A stretch of DNA of 64,000 bases from Actinostola sp. cb2023 (GCA_033675265.1 JAUJYZ010001573.1:348501-412500), one strand, 5' to 3'; counted from the first letter of the stretch, positions 44,936-57,220 are shown. The notes: generated by a model not told the origin, from the sequence alone. Translations and numbers: made by a program.

Positions 44936-47900
44936 TTAAGCCCAGTTTGGAGTTGATGATATTGTCTGGCCTCGTCCCTCGAGAAGTTTTTCTCCAAAGT
45001 GGTATACCGCAGCGAGAGATCCTCCTATTGCACCTGCTATAGCTATGGGTCGTATGCCAGCTAAAAATGAGAACAAATATAGCTTTAGCAGGTGTATTTA
45101 TTTATTGCCATTTTGACAACTTTATTAGTGTAGGTATAAACTGGTACTGTACAAAAGGAGACCACTGCCCACCTCGACATTAAAACAAAAAATTATTGTC
45201 TTATCGAATTCAGGAATAATTCATGAGGAAAAATAAATAAAAATCAAATAAACAGTGGAGGACATCAGGTCTGTAAAGAGGATATAGAATCGCTCTCCTT
45301 TGCATAGATTTTAACTATTTTCTTGGCCAAACTGCTTCACGTCATCAAAATTAATAGTAAAACATCCAGTCACCGTATTTCCTCAAATAAACGCCCAGCC
45401 TGAAATAAATGCCTCCCTCCAATAACCCCCCCCCCCCCCCCCCTTTCAGGACAAAAACCATTAATATACGCCTCCCTCTTTTAAACGCCCCCTTCTAATA
45501 AATGCCCCCCCCCCCCCGAGACACCCACTCGAAAGGGGGCGTTTATTAGAATAGACACGAAAAACAAATTAACGCTGATATTGAAAGATTCCTGTTTTTA
45601 TTCTTTAAATGTTAAAATAATATTGAAAAAAATTACCTCTTGTGTTTTTAGACAAAATTTGGAGTTTCGAAATACAATCTTCAGCGTATTGTTGATGACT
45701 CGGGAAACGTTTCAGAGGCAAAATTTGGAGTATTCGAAATATACACCCCCCTCTTTTAAACGCCTCCCTCTAATAAACGCCCCCTCTAATAAACGCCCCC
45801 TCTAAAACTTCAAATTTTAAATTTATTTGAGGAAATGCGGTACACATCGTTGGATTCAAAAAGCAAAATACAATAATCACGTGCATACAGATCGTTCAAC
45901 AAAAATGGCGATGCATTCAACCCAGCCGCTCATGTTGTATATTATATTACTTAACCACAGGCCCGCACTTTAGTAACAGTAGGTCACACAATAATCACAG
46001 TGCATGTAGGTAGGCATAATTATGTACTAATGTACCTGTTGATTTGAATATCATTCCTGCACCAGCTGCAGCGCCGATGGAATTAATTTGATCTTCTTCG
46101 CCTCTTACTTTTTCAATAAGACTGTCTAGACTACAATACATCAGGGCTAAAACAAGAACATTACAACAATCACCACTAGGAACACTGTATGATCACCATC
46201 ATCATTCTAGACTACAATACATCAGGGCTAAACATCAGGGCTAAAACAAGAACATTACAACAATCACCACTAGGAACACTGTATGATCACCATCATCATT
46301 CTAGACTACAATACATCAGGGCTAAAACAAGAACATTACAACAATCACCACTAGGAACACTGTATGATCACCATCATCATTCTAGACTACAATACATCAG
46401 GGCTAAAACAAGAACATTACAACAATCACCACTAGGAACACTGTATGATCACCATCATCATTCTAGACTACAATACATCAGGGCTAAAACAAGAACATTA
46501 CAACAATCACCACTAGGAACACTGTATGATCACATCATCATCATTCTAGACTACAATACATCAGGGCTCAAAACAAGAACATTACAACAATCACCACTAG
46601 GAACACTGTATGATCACCATCATCATTCTAGACTACAATACATCAGGGCTAAAACAAGAACATTACAACAATCACCACTAGGAACACTGTATGATCACCA
46701 TCATCATTCTAGACTACAATACATCAGGGCTAAAACAAGAACATTACAACAATCACACTAGAACACTGTATCACCATCACATTCTAGACTACAACATCAG
46801 GGCAGAACATTACAACAATCACCACTAGGGCTATAAAACAAGAACATTCACAATCACATCAACATTGTATGACTACAATACATTCTAGGGCTACAATACA
46901 AAAAACAAGAACATTACAACAATCACCACTAGGAACACTGTATGATCACCATCATCAATACATCAAGAGAACATTACAACAATCACCACTAGGAACACTG
47001 TATGATCACCATCATCATTCTAGACTACAATACATCAGGGCTAAAACAAGAACATTACAACAATCACCACTAGGAACACTGTATGATCACCATCATCATT
47101 CATACAATACATCATCACTAGGAACACTGTCTGATCACCATCATCATTCTAGACTACAATACATCAGGGCTCACCACTAGGAACAAGATCACCACATCAT
47201 TCTAGACTCATCATCATCATCACCACCACTGATTTTATCAGACTACAATAATCAGGGCTAAAACAAGAAATTTCATCATAGGATCATTACATCATTCTAG
47301 ATCACTATAAAACAAGAACATACAACATCACCACTACGGCTCACTTATCAGGGCTAAGATGCCACAGGCTATTTTAGACTACTACATCAGGGCTAAAAAA
47401 GAACATTACAACAATCACCCTTCTGTGTATCACCATCATCATTCACTACAATTAGTAAAACACATTACAACAATCACCAAATACAGAATACATACATGTA
47501 TTAATCAGGGCTAAATAGCATTACAACAATCACCACTAGGAACACTGTATGATCACCATCCATTCTGATGATCAGGGGTGTCGAATGGTCGCCGCAAAAA
47601 GTCTGAGTCGCAAAACTTCGGTCAAATTTTCGTGGGTCTCGAAGTCTCGTTTTTTCCACAAAAAGCCGTCTCAGAGTCTCGAATTTTGAAAACAAAGGAA
47701 ATCGATGAAAAAGTATCTCGGGCTCGCAAAAATATGCCTTGTCTCGCAAAGTCTCGCCTTGACCATTCGGCACCCCTATGATGGTCAATGACCCGAAAGC
47801 TTGGGAAATAAATTTTATTTCTATACACACGTAGAAGAAACTATTATTACACCAACTATCACATCACAGTTATAAACTGTCATCTACAAAAAGCAAACAC

Positions 47901-50900
47901 TCACCTGTTTAATCTAAGTTTCAATGTTTTTCCATCAGGATTTTTAAGTCCTTCATAAAGACCATAACTGCCACCAGTACCTATACCTGAATAAATACAT
48001 GTATGCATTATTATAAAGACCATAACTACCACCACAGGCAGCCCAACCATTGCTTTTGAGGCTACTAAATAATTCAAAAAAAAATTTTTTTTGATGGGCT
48101 TCCTGTGGTAGAGCGCGCGCGCATTTATATATTGGGTTCCCTGTGCTGAGTAATGTCCTATGTTGGGCTTCCTGTGTGCCTCCTGCGGGATGCGCCCGCA
48201 GCAAATGTGTATATTTAAACAAGGTATGAAACTCCAGTCACGTGATGGCCTGATGTGCGGCGCAAGTAGATGGTGCACTTTTCCGTGAGCCGAATAGCCG
48301 AAGTCGTCGTACGCTACAGGCCCTTGGGGGGTACCCAGGGTGAAGTCGTTATTATGGCGGGGAGTGGAAGAGAAGTTCATATCAAGAAAGACTGATTTTT
48401 TCGGTGTAAACGTTGGGATTCTTTTCCCTATTCATGGTAAGTTTAGAAGTTCACAATTCATGTCAACTTTAAGTAAATCTAGAAGAAATTCGACGGTTTT
48501 AAAGTAGTCCTTTTTCATTTTGAATGGTTGAGAAACTTTGGATGTGTTGTGCTCGACACGTGAGAAAGTTTTGCAGTTGAAAATAAACTGAACTAAAAGT
48601 ACTTTTTGTCATGGTTTTTACGTAGTATTTGCTCTAAATGTTCTCTAATGAAAGGACTTGCCTATACTAGGGCAGAAGGGCTGCTTAATACTCCTCAACA
48701 AATCAGTTTTTTTCTATAAATTATGACTGAGCAGTGAGCTATTTCAGTATTTGACAAGTGTGTAGACTATAGTGTAGCAGTGTCAGTGATCGAAATACAC
48801 TTCAACAAGGAACCTCTCTCAACTGACTGATTTTACTTTATCTGTTTAAACATTACTAACTCTCTCATCTAGAAAGTGTTTGACATAATTTTGTACTTTA
48901 CTTAAGCTTATAGTTCTTCTGACACAAGGGAACGCCAACAGCATAAACCATCTCAGTGTGAGCAAAATATAGACAAACTCAACATCGAAGACGAAGGAGA
49001 CATAGAATGGCGATGGACTCGTGAAGCTGCCGTGAACTAAAATATTAACAGTTGTTCGTTATTGTCATTGAAATAGCACGACACATTTAGCAAATATTAA
49101 AGTCTTACTATCATCTGAGAGAAACAGAGTAATTTTAACGGCGTATTTTTCGTAACCGGGAACGTAAGTAAGCTTCAGTATCGCTTCAGTCCAACGATGT
49201 TTGCTATTCAATCAGTCATGATCAGTGATTCACAACTTGTCGCCTTTGTGTATAATATTTATCCATTGTTATTAAGCTTATTTCCATGCTATTACTGATC
49301 AATATAGTAAATAAATTGCACAGAAAGTAACGGCAAAACAGTGTGTAAAAAGCTAGTAAACTTATTGTTGAAATAAATACGTTTGTTTGTCATTTTGTGT
49401 ACAAGTACTGATAGCAAATGTGTTGTGCAGTACTAAATATTGAGACTATTCAGCATTTATAAAACACAATGCGTCAATTTTGAAGATTTTAATCGATAAA
49501 AATCAAAATACAAAACAAATACTTTACAGAAGTCAAAACAGAAAACAGATAAAGTATATTGTAGATGTTTTGACTCATGTTTAGTGAACATATCGTGTTA
49601 AAACCTTGCCAAAAAGAGCATCGTTCAGATTTGCCGAGCGCTTGTCGATGCCTTCTCGAAGGTAAAATCCGACTACTTCACGGAAAAGTGCACCATCTAC
49701 TTGCGCCGCACATCGGTCCAGGACGCTCAAAATTTCAAAAATTAGTTTCTCAGCGTACGTTGAAGTTAGACGACTGACACTTACAAAGTGTTTCGAGAAT
49801 ACGGTAAAGTTTAGTTATTCGAAGAAAAATTGAATTTTCACATCACATTGACAAAATTAGGGTCAAAAACGTATTTGTCACGTGACCTAGTTTCATACCT
49901 TGTTTCAATATACACATTTGCTGCGGGCGCATCCCGCAGGAGGCACACAGGAAGCCCAACATAGGACATTACTCAGCACAGGGAACCCAATATATAAATA
50001 CGCGCGCGCTCTACCACAGGAATTATTTAGTAGCCTCAAAAGCAATGGTTGGGCTGCCTGTGCTACCACCAGTACCTATACATTGTGGCTAAATGCAATT
50101 TAGGCATAGTTAAACTTGAATCAATGCTGGCCAGCGGTTCAGTCTCACTGGAAGTGTGGGGTGGCCCAGGGGTTGTCACTGGGTTCACATGTGTTCATTA
50201 GTTGCGCATTGCATTCTTGCTGATCGTCGCGGATCATTGCCTTGCTTTATTGCTGTGTATTGTGCTGATCGTCGCGGATCAGCTTGTTACCACTTCTCAT
50301 CGCTATTGTGGATTATTGCCCCATCCCTCCCTCCCTACTGGTAAATATAGGAGCAGGTAAGTATTCCACTGACTCATCAGTGTGACAGGTGCCTTTAGTG
50401 GTGGGCTGTGACAGGGTTGCCATGGTAACCTTGCATTGCTAGCTTGTAGGTCAGGGGTTGCCATAGTAACTGAGTAGCCAGTTGTAGGTCTTGGCATCCC
50501 CACCCTATTGGCCCCTACCTCCAAACTCATCTATTGGTGATGAGTTTAACTGAATAAATACATGCATGCATTATTATAAGGATGAATAATATTAGACCAT
50601 AAACAAAGGCAGGCAAGAAGCATAGTCCTTGACAACAATAACATTAAACTAGCCACCATGTTGCTATGTATTTACAGTAATAATCTACGTGTATGTTAAC
50701 ATGATTATGCAACTTTTCTCCAATACGCCCTATGCACGAGTGCTGATTTTCGAGATCAGGATACTAGAATCTTTTGACATAAAAATAACCACTGCCATCT
50801 GAAAAAGCAATTATTCATCAATATTTTTGGAAATTTTCAAAAGTATTCGATAAAATCCCACGAAGATATCGTAAATGTCATTTATAGGGTTTAGTATGGG

Positions 50901-53900
50901 ATTTTGCCGTCATGAGTACACAGCCTCGTTCTGATGTACATCAATTTTCTAAATTGCTTAATTTCAAGGTTTAACCCTTTGGTGCCAGGCCCTTTAAATA
51001 TCGTTCGAATTCGAACGATGACGTAAAAAATCGCTATAGCGACGGATTTCTGTTGTTTTTCTAAAAGAAGCTTTGACAATGTTTTGTAGTAATAGCCAAT
51101 CACAATAAAGCGATTGCATGACTCTTATTTCTCATTGGTTGGTATAAATATACGGCATGAAAATCATTCGAGCTCATTATGTATTCATGTTCAACATGGC
51201 GTCGCAGAATCGATCGGGAGAATCGCTTACAAGACTAAAATGTTGTCAAAATTTGCGCTCTGAATGGAAATGAGTCTGACAGTGATATTGATAGTGTTAC
51301 TGGAGGAATTTCAAGCGGAGAGGAGATGGAATTAGACGAAAATCTCGAAGAGAGAAGCGATTCTGAAGCCGTGTTGAGATGAGTCAGAGATGCTGAAATA
51401 CGATATATTGCGACATTTAAATTATCTTACATTTGTCAAGTTATTTCATACAAATATGCTGAAACAAGGAATAATATAATTGTTTATAAGTATCCAAGTG
51501 TTTGTACTTATTGTTTGCATTTGATTTTAGCATTATTTCTCTTTTGTTCAGTGGAATTCACGGCTATAAACCTAACCCCATTTTGACCTTTCGCCTTTCG
51601 TGATAGAGTGAGGTGGCTATAAATTATTGTAGTTTCATGAATATTAACAGAATTGTAACCAAACTGTGCAATAATGTTTCACTTTGATCATGCTTCAATA
51701 ACGTTTTGAAGAGTTTTGGATAAACATTATAATTACTGGGAAATTTGAATTTTATGGTAAAAATGTAGGTGGCGTGATCAAATAATTAGCATAAATTATA
51801 ATAAATATTATTAATAAAATTATTATTTTACGTCAAAAGTATTATATTATTAAACTTCAATATCTTACCTTTATTTCGATGTGTAATGTGTTATGTTTTA
51901 TTTGATTTTAAAACTTAAATGATTTTTCTAAAAGCGACACTCAAAAATGGGCCAAAAATAGGCTGGCACCAAAGGGTTAACACGTTCCACTAAAAGAACA
52001 TACATGTATTTATATAAGATAAGTGTAAACGTTTTAGGACGAAATGACATGTCCTTGCGGAGTTATGAACGTTTTTAATTCTGAAAATACACCAGAACGA
52101 GGCTGTGTACTCATGACGGCAAAATCCCATACTAAACTCTATAAATGTCATTTACGATATCTTCGCGGGATTTTATCCAATACTTTTGAAATTTTCCAAA
52201 AATATTGATGAATAATTGCTTTTTCAGATGGCAGTGGTCATTTTTATGTCAAAAGATTCTAGTATCCTGATCTCGAAAACCAGCACTTGTGCATAGGGCG
52301 TATACAGTTGCGAGATGAGTGTGTAAAGTCCCTTCTTCTTTGCACCACAAAACTGTGTTGCGACTTACAACAAAAGGAACATTCCCTTTGCAACTGCGAT
52401 ATTTTTCTTTTGTGATTATTTATTGCAAGTTGCAAGAATATTTGCTGGGTGTAAACATGAATATCTGTGCTAGTGACAATGACTCACCCAGTAAATACGA
52501 TGTTCCTATACCACTAAACATTCTCTCGTTCCATTGCCTTCTTTTTTTGCTGTCGGTGGGAAAAACAAACTCTGCACCACCCTAGAAATGTAATATCAAG
52601 AAATCATCATTTCAGAACAATATCATAAATGCTCTATTTGCGCACATTTTTCAAAGATTTATTTTAAAGTAATGACTACACTAAAATAAAACACAACACA
52701 TTACTCTCCAGCATTATCACTGCCAAACATGATATTTATCACACATTGGCCTTGTCATAATGTACAAAGGAGGCGCGATTGTTAGACTACCGCTAGCTGT
52801 TTGGTAGATGCACTTAATGGAGAGGGGGTAGTTAGCAGAGAGATACACCTATCACATGATTACTTCTTAGAGAGGCACTTCAGAGAGAAGAGGTGTGTAT
52901 TTGATACCCAACACTACCGGTAAAGAAAGCATTTACGGTATGCACCTAACATGGTTTGCAGAGTTTTGTCATGCTGTATTCATATGGATTTCGTTGTTAT
53001 AAATTAACTGTTGCGTGCTGCTAATAAAAGGTTGGTGCAAACATGGCACAACCAGAAGAGCTCAATTCAAAATGTTTGTACACCATCTTCTTCCCCAGCC
53101 TTGATTACGGTAGGTCGGTAGGTGTGTCTATTTGCGGGTAGAAGTGTTTGTAATATTGATTATTTAATTTATGTAAATGCTTGTTGTTGTTTTGAGCTTG
53201 TCAACAGTATTGTGAGAGAACTACACATTGAAATGATGGCATTCAGACCATTTCATGTGCCATTAATTGACAGAGTCCATGCTGTGTGTGCTCTTCACAT
53301 ATCATTCTGTTTGCTAAATCTATCAATAATACAGGGGCGTAGGCAGGGGTGGGGGGTTCCCAGGGAGCCTGAGACCCCCCTCCCCCTCTTTCCTCTGGGT
53401 CTACTCTTTAAATTTATATGTTTGAGGAAGGGAGGGGGTGGATTTGGTGGTGAACAATAGGGAGTGTGATCCCCTCCCCACCCCCCCCCCCCCCCCCCCC
53501 TTTCCTGGCTACGCCCCTGTAATACACATGTACGTGTACCTCTCTTGTTAGTTTTCATACCTGGTTTAAATAGGATGGATCAATATTAAGGTAAGGTGAC
53601 AATGTCTGTGGTCTGGCACCACCTGCAAAATAAAATAATTAGTGTGTAATAGTGAAATGAAAACAAAAGAACACAATACACCCTATGCAATACTCGATTT
53701 CTTGAATTTGCATAAATTTGCAAAAACTGAAAGAATAATGAGTTAAGTAAAGGTAAAATAATAGATTGAAAGATCATCCACAGTTTAGTAATTACCCCAA
53801 AAGTGCATTAATAAAAATGAAACCATCATGAAGTAATAAGCGTTTGAAAGGTGCAAAATACATGGAAACGAGGCATTTAGGGCCAAAGTCCAGTTTCTGG

Positions 53901-56900
53901 CACAAATCTTTGTAATTTCAAGTCACTATATCTTTTCAAGATTTCGTAGTACAGCCCTAAAATTTGGTGTGTTCATTTTTGATAACACTCTCTTCAAAGA
54001 GATTGTCAGATATTGCTGTAACATATTTCCAATAACAAAGTGAATGAGATTTTACGATTCTGCCATTTATGCATAGGGTGTATGGAACAAGGGTTTACTA
54101 GTTGGTGGACTGACACTAAGAAAGAGTTTGAAAAATTATCATTTCTTGTGCTTGCACTTATGCTTGCATTGGATCTGGTTACTCGGGCTTCCTGTGGAAG
54201 GTCCGAGTCTAAAAATACAGACGGTTTTTCTTACGCCAAATCTGCAAGTGGTCACCATAGCACATGCGTGTTTACCGCTGACGGCACAATACTAAATCAC
54301 GGGGCCATGCTAATATTCTCTGTATCGTTCCAGTTTTAGTATGGAAAACACTAGATCCCAATGGCCAAAACCAGGTCAAGATTTGAATAACAATAGGAAC
54401 TATTGTACAACAATAGGAACTATTGTTAGATATGCCTCGTTCTACAAAGGACATTTCTTTGTAGAACGAGGCATCTATTGTAATTCAAATCTTGACCTGG
54501 TTTTGGTCATTGGGATCTAGTGTTTTCCTTTTAGTATACAGAAGTTGTGGTCAGCAGCTTATCAACGAAATTCAAGATGGCGGACGTACGTAATGGATGA
54601 ATCAAATCACCAGCATTCAAAAAGGATTCTGCCGTGCTCCCTTGCTCGAGCCAGTCGAGTTGTTCATTAATAGTGCTTAGTTAAATATGCAAATTTATCA
54701 TATGACCCGTACGGCCCTGCTCGCTCGCTCTTAATAAAACCTTCGGAAAAAGTCACTTGCCTTGTCTGAAAGTGTATTTCTAACAGCTGTCTGTGGCTTA
54801 GTACTGAGAACTCGTAATTTTACCGAGTTTGTGAAATCGTTTCTTGCAAGGTATTAATCAAAATGTGCTTTGCCAGCTGTCAGCTAGCAGTGTCAGTGTT
54901 GAAGCAAAACAGCTTTATTAAGAAGCCCGAGTTCATGCTAGTACGCTAGTAGAGCGTCTAGTTTACATTAGCGACATAAGCATGTATGCAACATATGCAG
55001 ACTTGGTTAATGTATTGCTTATTAACAGCACTTCTCTTTTCTCATTGTATGGTGCCCTGAGTCTGCATACTGTAAACCTCCGAAAATAAGAGTAGAAGAA
55101 GAATTTATGCTAATGTCACCAGTGTACATCAGGCTTTAATTATGCTTGTATTGCAGGTGAAAACCAGGCTAAATTTGCAATAAATGTCAGTTAGGTACAG
55201 GTATTTTTGGTGCATTCAACATATCCTGATATCTCAGCCGACGACAGTTGCTGAGTAATGTCAAGGATGGTCATTCAGAAAACGTGAAATGACCCTGCCT
55301 GCCTATTTGGTGCACACAGCCTTAACTTGTCTAGACGTTAGTCGTTTAAACACTTAAAACTTACATGTCAGCCAGTCAGGATCAGGATTAAGATTTCATC
55401 ATTCATATGTCAATTGTATATATGGAGTTTTATAACTCTATAGGGCGCGTTCACACTGGGATTCTAGATCGATCTGAGATCGATCTGAGATCGATCTAGG
55501 TCAAATGCGAGCTAAATGCGATCTCAGATCGATCCAAGTGTGAACGCAATTTTTTTTTCTAGATCGATCTGAGATCGATCCAAGTGTGAACGCAAGCGAG
55601 CTAGAAGTGGGCTATGTTTATATAATTAGAAATGTCAGCTATACTTTATAGTAACATTTACATACATATGTTTTATTTAATATTTCCCGTAGGGCTTGTC
55701 AGTCACAATTTACATTTATAAAGAAATGCGAAAATTAATAGACGGTCATTTATTGTATCACGGCTCGTACGGTGATGGAAAAGCCGCGTATAGCACAGTT
55801 CCGTGTGAACGGAACGCCTAAACGTACTGAACTTTTTGAACGGTTACAAATTCGTCCGGAACCGTGTAGACGGCCGTTAGGTTTTGGATGTTCAAAGCGC
55901 AACAACTGAAACGAGATATAATGGCGCTTTTTGAGCAAACTTGAAATAATCCAAATAATTATTATTTGATTTCCTGCGGGGACTCATCAGTTTCTCAATA
56001 TATCACCGCGTAAACTGCAGCTTATAAGCCCTGGGCTTATACAAGTTCGTAATGGTTTATGGGTGGGCTTATAAACGGCAATTGTTGTTGTTTGAAAGTA
56101 AACCGGAAGGCTTATAAGCTGGGGGAGGGGGCGGTATGGCCTTATTTTGAGCGTTCACCCAACAGGCCAACAGGACTTGCGACATTTTGGGCGAGCGCTT
56201 AATTTCATAACTTTTCGCAAGACAAGTCACACGATTTTTCTGTTGAAGTCATAAACGGCCTACACAAACCAAAGCTATGTAGACTACACTAGACAGCGCT
56301 AAGCCTGGTCATTTTCAAAAGCAATATACGCCACGTTTACAAGCAGCAAAGGCATGATTCCATGATCCCGCAATGTTGTGTACAACATCACGAATAATCA
56401 CGTGCATCACTCGAGCGTACTGCTCATATGTTTAATTTACATATAAGCAGAATCATGACCATATAAAAACGAGTTTAATACGAAATCACTCTACTAACAT
56501 TGAAAATTTTCACCATAGAGCAAATCTAACTCAGAGAAACAGAAGAAAGAAAGAAAAAAAAAAAGAATTATTGATACTACAACCCGAGACTTCTGCGTCG
56601 TAGTCCAACGTCTTACCTATTCTCCCAAAAATAACAACTTTTCAAGTATCCAGTGTGTGAACGCAAATCCAAAGTGGACTCAGATCGATCTGAGATCGAT
56701 CTCAGATCGATCTGAGATCGATCCAAGTGTGAACGCAATTTTTTTTTCTAGATCGATCTCAGATCGATCTCAGATCGATCTAGAACCCCAGTGTGAACGC
56801 GCCCTAATTCTATTCAAACACCAACAAGGCATTAAGCAATAACTTTATCGATGAAGACAAAAATCATAATTTTTGCAAGAAATTTCGCTGAGTCAGTCAA

Positions 56901-57220
56901 GCTGTGATGAGTGATCTAAGCTTAGTTATTTACGAGTAGGTAAGAGTTAATAGCTCGTGTATTTCAAGTCCTGTTTACTCAACTACAGGATAGTTCACCA
57001 CAAAATGAACTTAATAAACAGTGCTATGCTTACAGCTAAGGAAAATAGATAAAAATTCGAGGGGAAAAAAGGAAAATTGCGAGAAATCGTCTTCAAACTC
57101 ACCGTCACAAGGTACAAATTACGTCACAAAAATCATGGTTTTCTTACCTGAAAAACCCATGTTCGGTAAAGAACTCGAATAGCGATCCTCATAATCGTTG
57201 TCTTTATCTCTCAAGTCCAT
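44936..57220 (-). CDS. TIMM23: TIMM23, channel subunit of the mitochondrial TIM23 complex
   Basis: Four-helix Tim17/22/23-family protein that passes presequence proteins across the inner membrane. Exons found (minus): 57220-57148 (MDLRDKDNDYEDRYSSSLPN), 53622-53561 (LSPYLNIDPSYLNQ, the conserved intermembrane motif), 52581-52488 (EFVFPTDSKKRR, start of helix 1), 47986-47905 (GTGGSYGLYEGLKNPDGK), 46146-46036 (LMYCSLDSLIEKVRGEEDQI, AAAGAGMIFKS), 45060-44936 (AGIRPIAIAGAIGGSLAAVY, ending SSTPNWA). All splice sites are GT-AG. Between 47905 and 46146 the phases do not join (2 out, 1 in), and about 20 residues of the family, the loop and start of helix 2, are absent. A small exon must lie in or near the tandem array 46147-47560 and I could not find it. 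Introns hold large elements. Confidence 0.93.
45362..45842. mobile_element. AAATAAACGCC element (pogo-like) in the last TIMM23 intron
   Basis: Ends CACCGTATTTCCTCAAATAA..ACGCC and TTTATTTGAGGAAATGCGGTA. Subterminal repeats of AAACGCC(C/T)CC. Poly-C runs at 45427 and 45511. Confidence 0.75.
46147..47560 (-). repeat. Tandem array built from a TIMM23 3' splice site and exon start
   Basis: Units of about 83 bp. On the minus strand each contains GTTCTTGTTTTAG followed by CCCTGATGTATTGTAGTCTAGA, the acceptor and first 22 nt of the real exon at 46146-46036. Then comes ATGATGATGGTGATCATACA, GTGTTCCTAGTGGTGATTG and TTGTAATGTTCTTG. Eight near-perfect units occupy 46147-46760. The rest up to 47560 is scrambled and truncated, with good units again near 47010-47160. 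The 190-codon open frame on the plus strand (His/Gln-rich) is a by-product. Confidence 0.93.
47574..47777. mobile_element. MITE family GTCGAATGGTC, copy beside the TIMM23 array
   Basis: Termini AGGGGTGTCGAATGGTC and GACCATTCGGCACCCCT. Confidence 0.8.
48034..50062. mobile_element. 2-kb hAT-like non-autonomous element with 8-bp target duplication
   Basis: Ends ACAGGCAGCCCAACCATTG and its complement, TIRs of about 215 bp (GGTAGAGCGCGCGCGC, GGGTTCCCTGTGCTGAGTA, GGATGCGCCCGCAGCAAATG). CTACCACC flanks it at 48026-48033 and 50063-50070. An 8-bp duplication is the hAT signature. The 1.4-kb core has no transposase frame. In a TIMM23 intron, 40 bp from an exon. Confidence 0.85.
50709..52311. mobile_element. 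Foldback element split by a piggyBac-like element, TIMM23 intron
   Basis: Arms 50709-50945 and 52090-52311 pair: CGCCCTATGCAC, CGAGATCAGGATACTAGAAT, CTTTTGACATAAAAAT, TGCCATCTGAAAAAGCAATT, ATCGTAAATGTCATTTA, GTATGGGATTTTGCCGTCAT. The loop contains 50971-51980. Confidence 0.8.
50971..51980. mobile_element. piggyBac-like element with transposase N-terminal relic
   Basis: TTAACCCTTTGGTGCCAG and its exact complement, with TTAA at both ends, 1010 bp. At 51197-51380 (plus) there is a short MASQNRSGES-type start and, one frame over, an acidic stretch (SDSDIDS..SSGEEMELDE) like the N-terminus of piggyBac transposases. The catalytic part is absent. Confidence 0.7.
53333..53518. mobile_element. TIR element CAGGGGCGTAGGCAGG beside a TIMM23 exon
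   Basis: Ends CAGGGGCGTAGGCAGG and CCTGGCTACGCCCCTG, flanked by TAATA. G/C-rich arms and a poly-C run. Lies 43 bp from the exon at 53561. Confidence 0.65.
54301..54342 (-). pseudogene. U6 spliceosomal RNA pseudogene fragment
   Basis: Minus strand reads ATACTAAAACTGGAACGATA then CAGAGAATATTAGCATGGCCCC. This is the central U6 segment including the ACAGAG box and the AGCA U4-pairing region, with about two differences in 42 nt. The 5' stem-loop and 3' end are absent, so it is not functional. Confidence 0.88.
54343..54528. mobile_element. Foldback MITE inserted in the U6 fragment, 9-bp duplication
   Basis: Ends GGAAAACACTAGATCCCAAT and complement. TTTTAGTAT duplicated at 54334-54342 and 54529-54537. 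Inner arms GGTCAAGATTTGAAT and GCCTCGTTCTACAAAG pair too. Confidence 0.88.
54965..55130. mobile_element. GACATAAGCA element, copy 2
   Basis: GACATAAGCATGTATGCAAC, GCAGACTTGG, TATTGCTTATTAACAGCACT and GTGCCCTGAGTCTGCATA match 40878-41040 in order. Confidence 0.6.
55442..56806. mobile_element. 1.4-kb element with GATCGATC-rich ends, TIMM23 intron 1
   Basis: Ends TAGGGCGCGTTCACACTGG and its complement. Each subterminal zone holds many AGATCGATCT/GAGATCGATC units plus CCAAGTGTGAACGCAA. No transposase frame inside. Part of the core (about 55740-55880) looks like a further inserted GTGTGAACGGAACG-type sequence. Confidence 0.8.

Larger units (their letters stand above)
54183..54962. mobile_element. 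CGGGCTTCCTGTGGAAG element, enlarged copy
   Basis: Ends ACTCGGGCTTCCTGTGGAAG and AGAAGCCCGAGTTCATGCTA..GAGCGTCTAGTT match 25910-26175. The interior holds a U6 fragment and a MITE. Confidence 0.6.

Noticed and set aside
46189..46761. 190-codon plus-strand frame with His/Gln repeats
   Set aside because: By-product of the 83-bp tandem array (not a multiple of three in all units, no start context). The real gene is on the minus strand.
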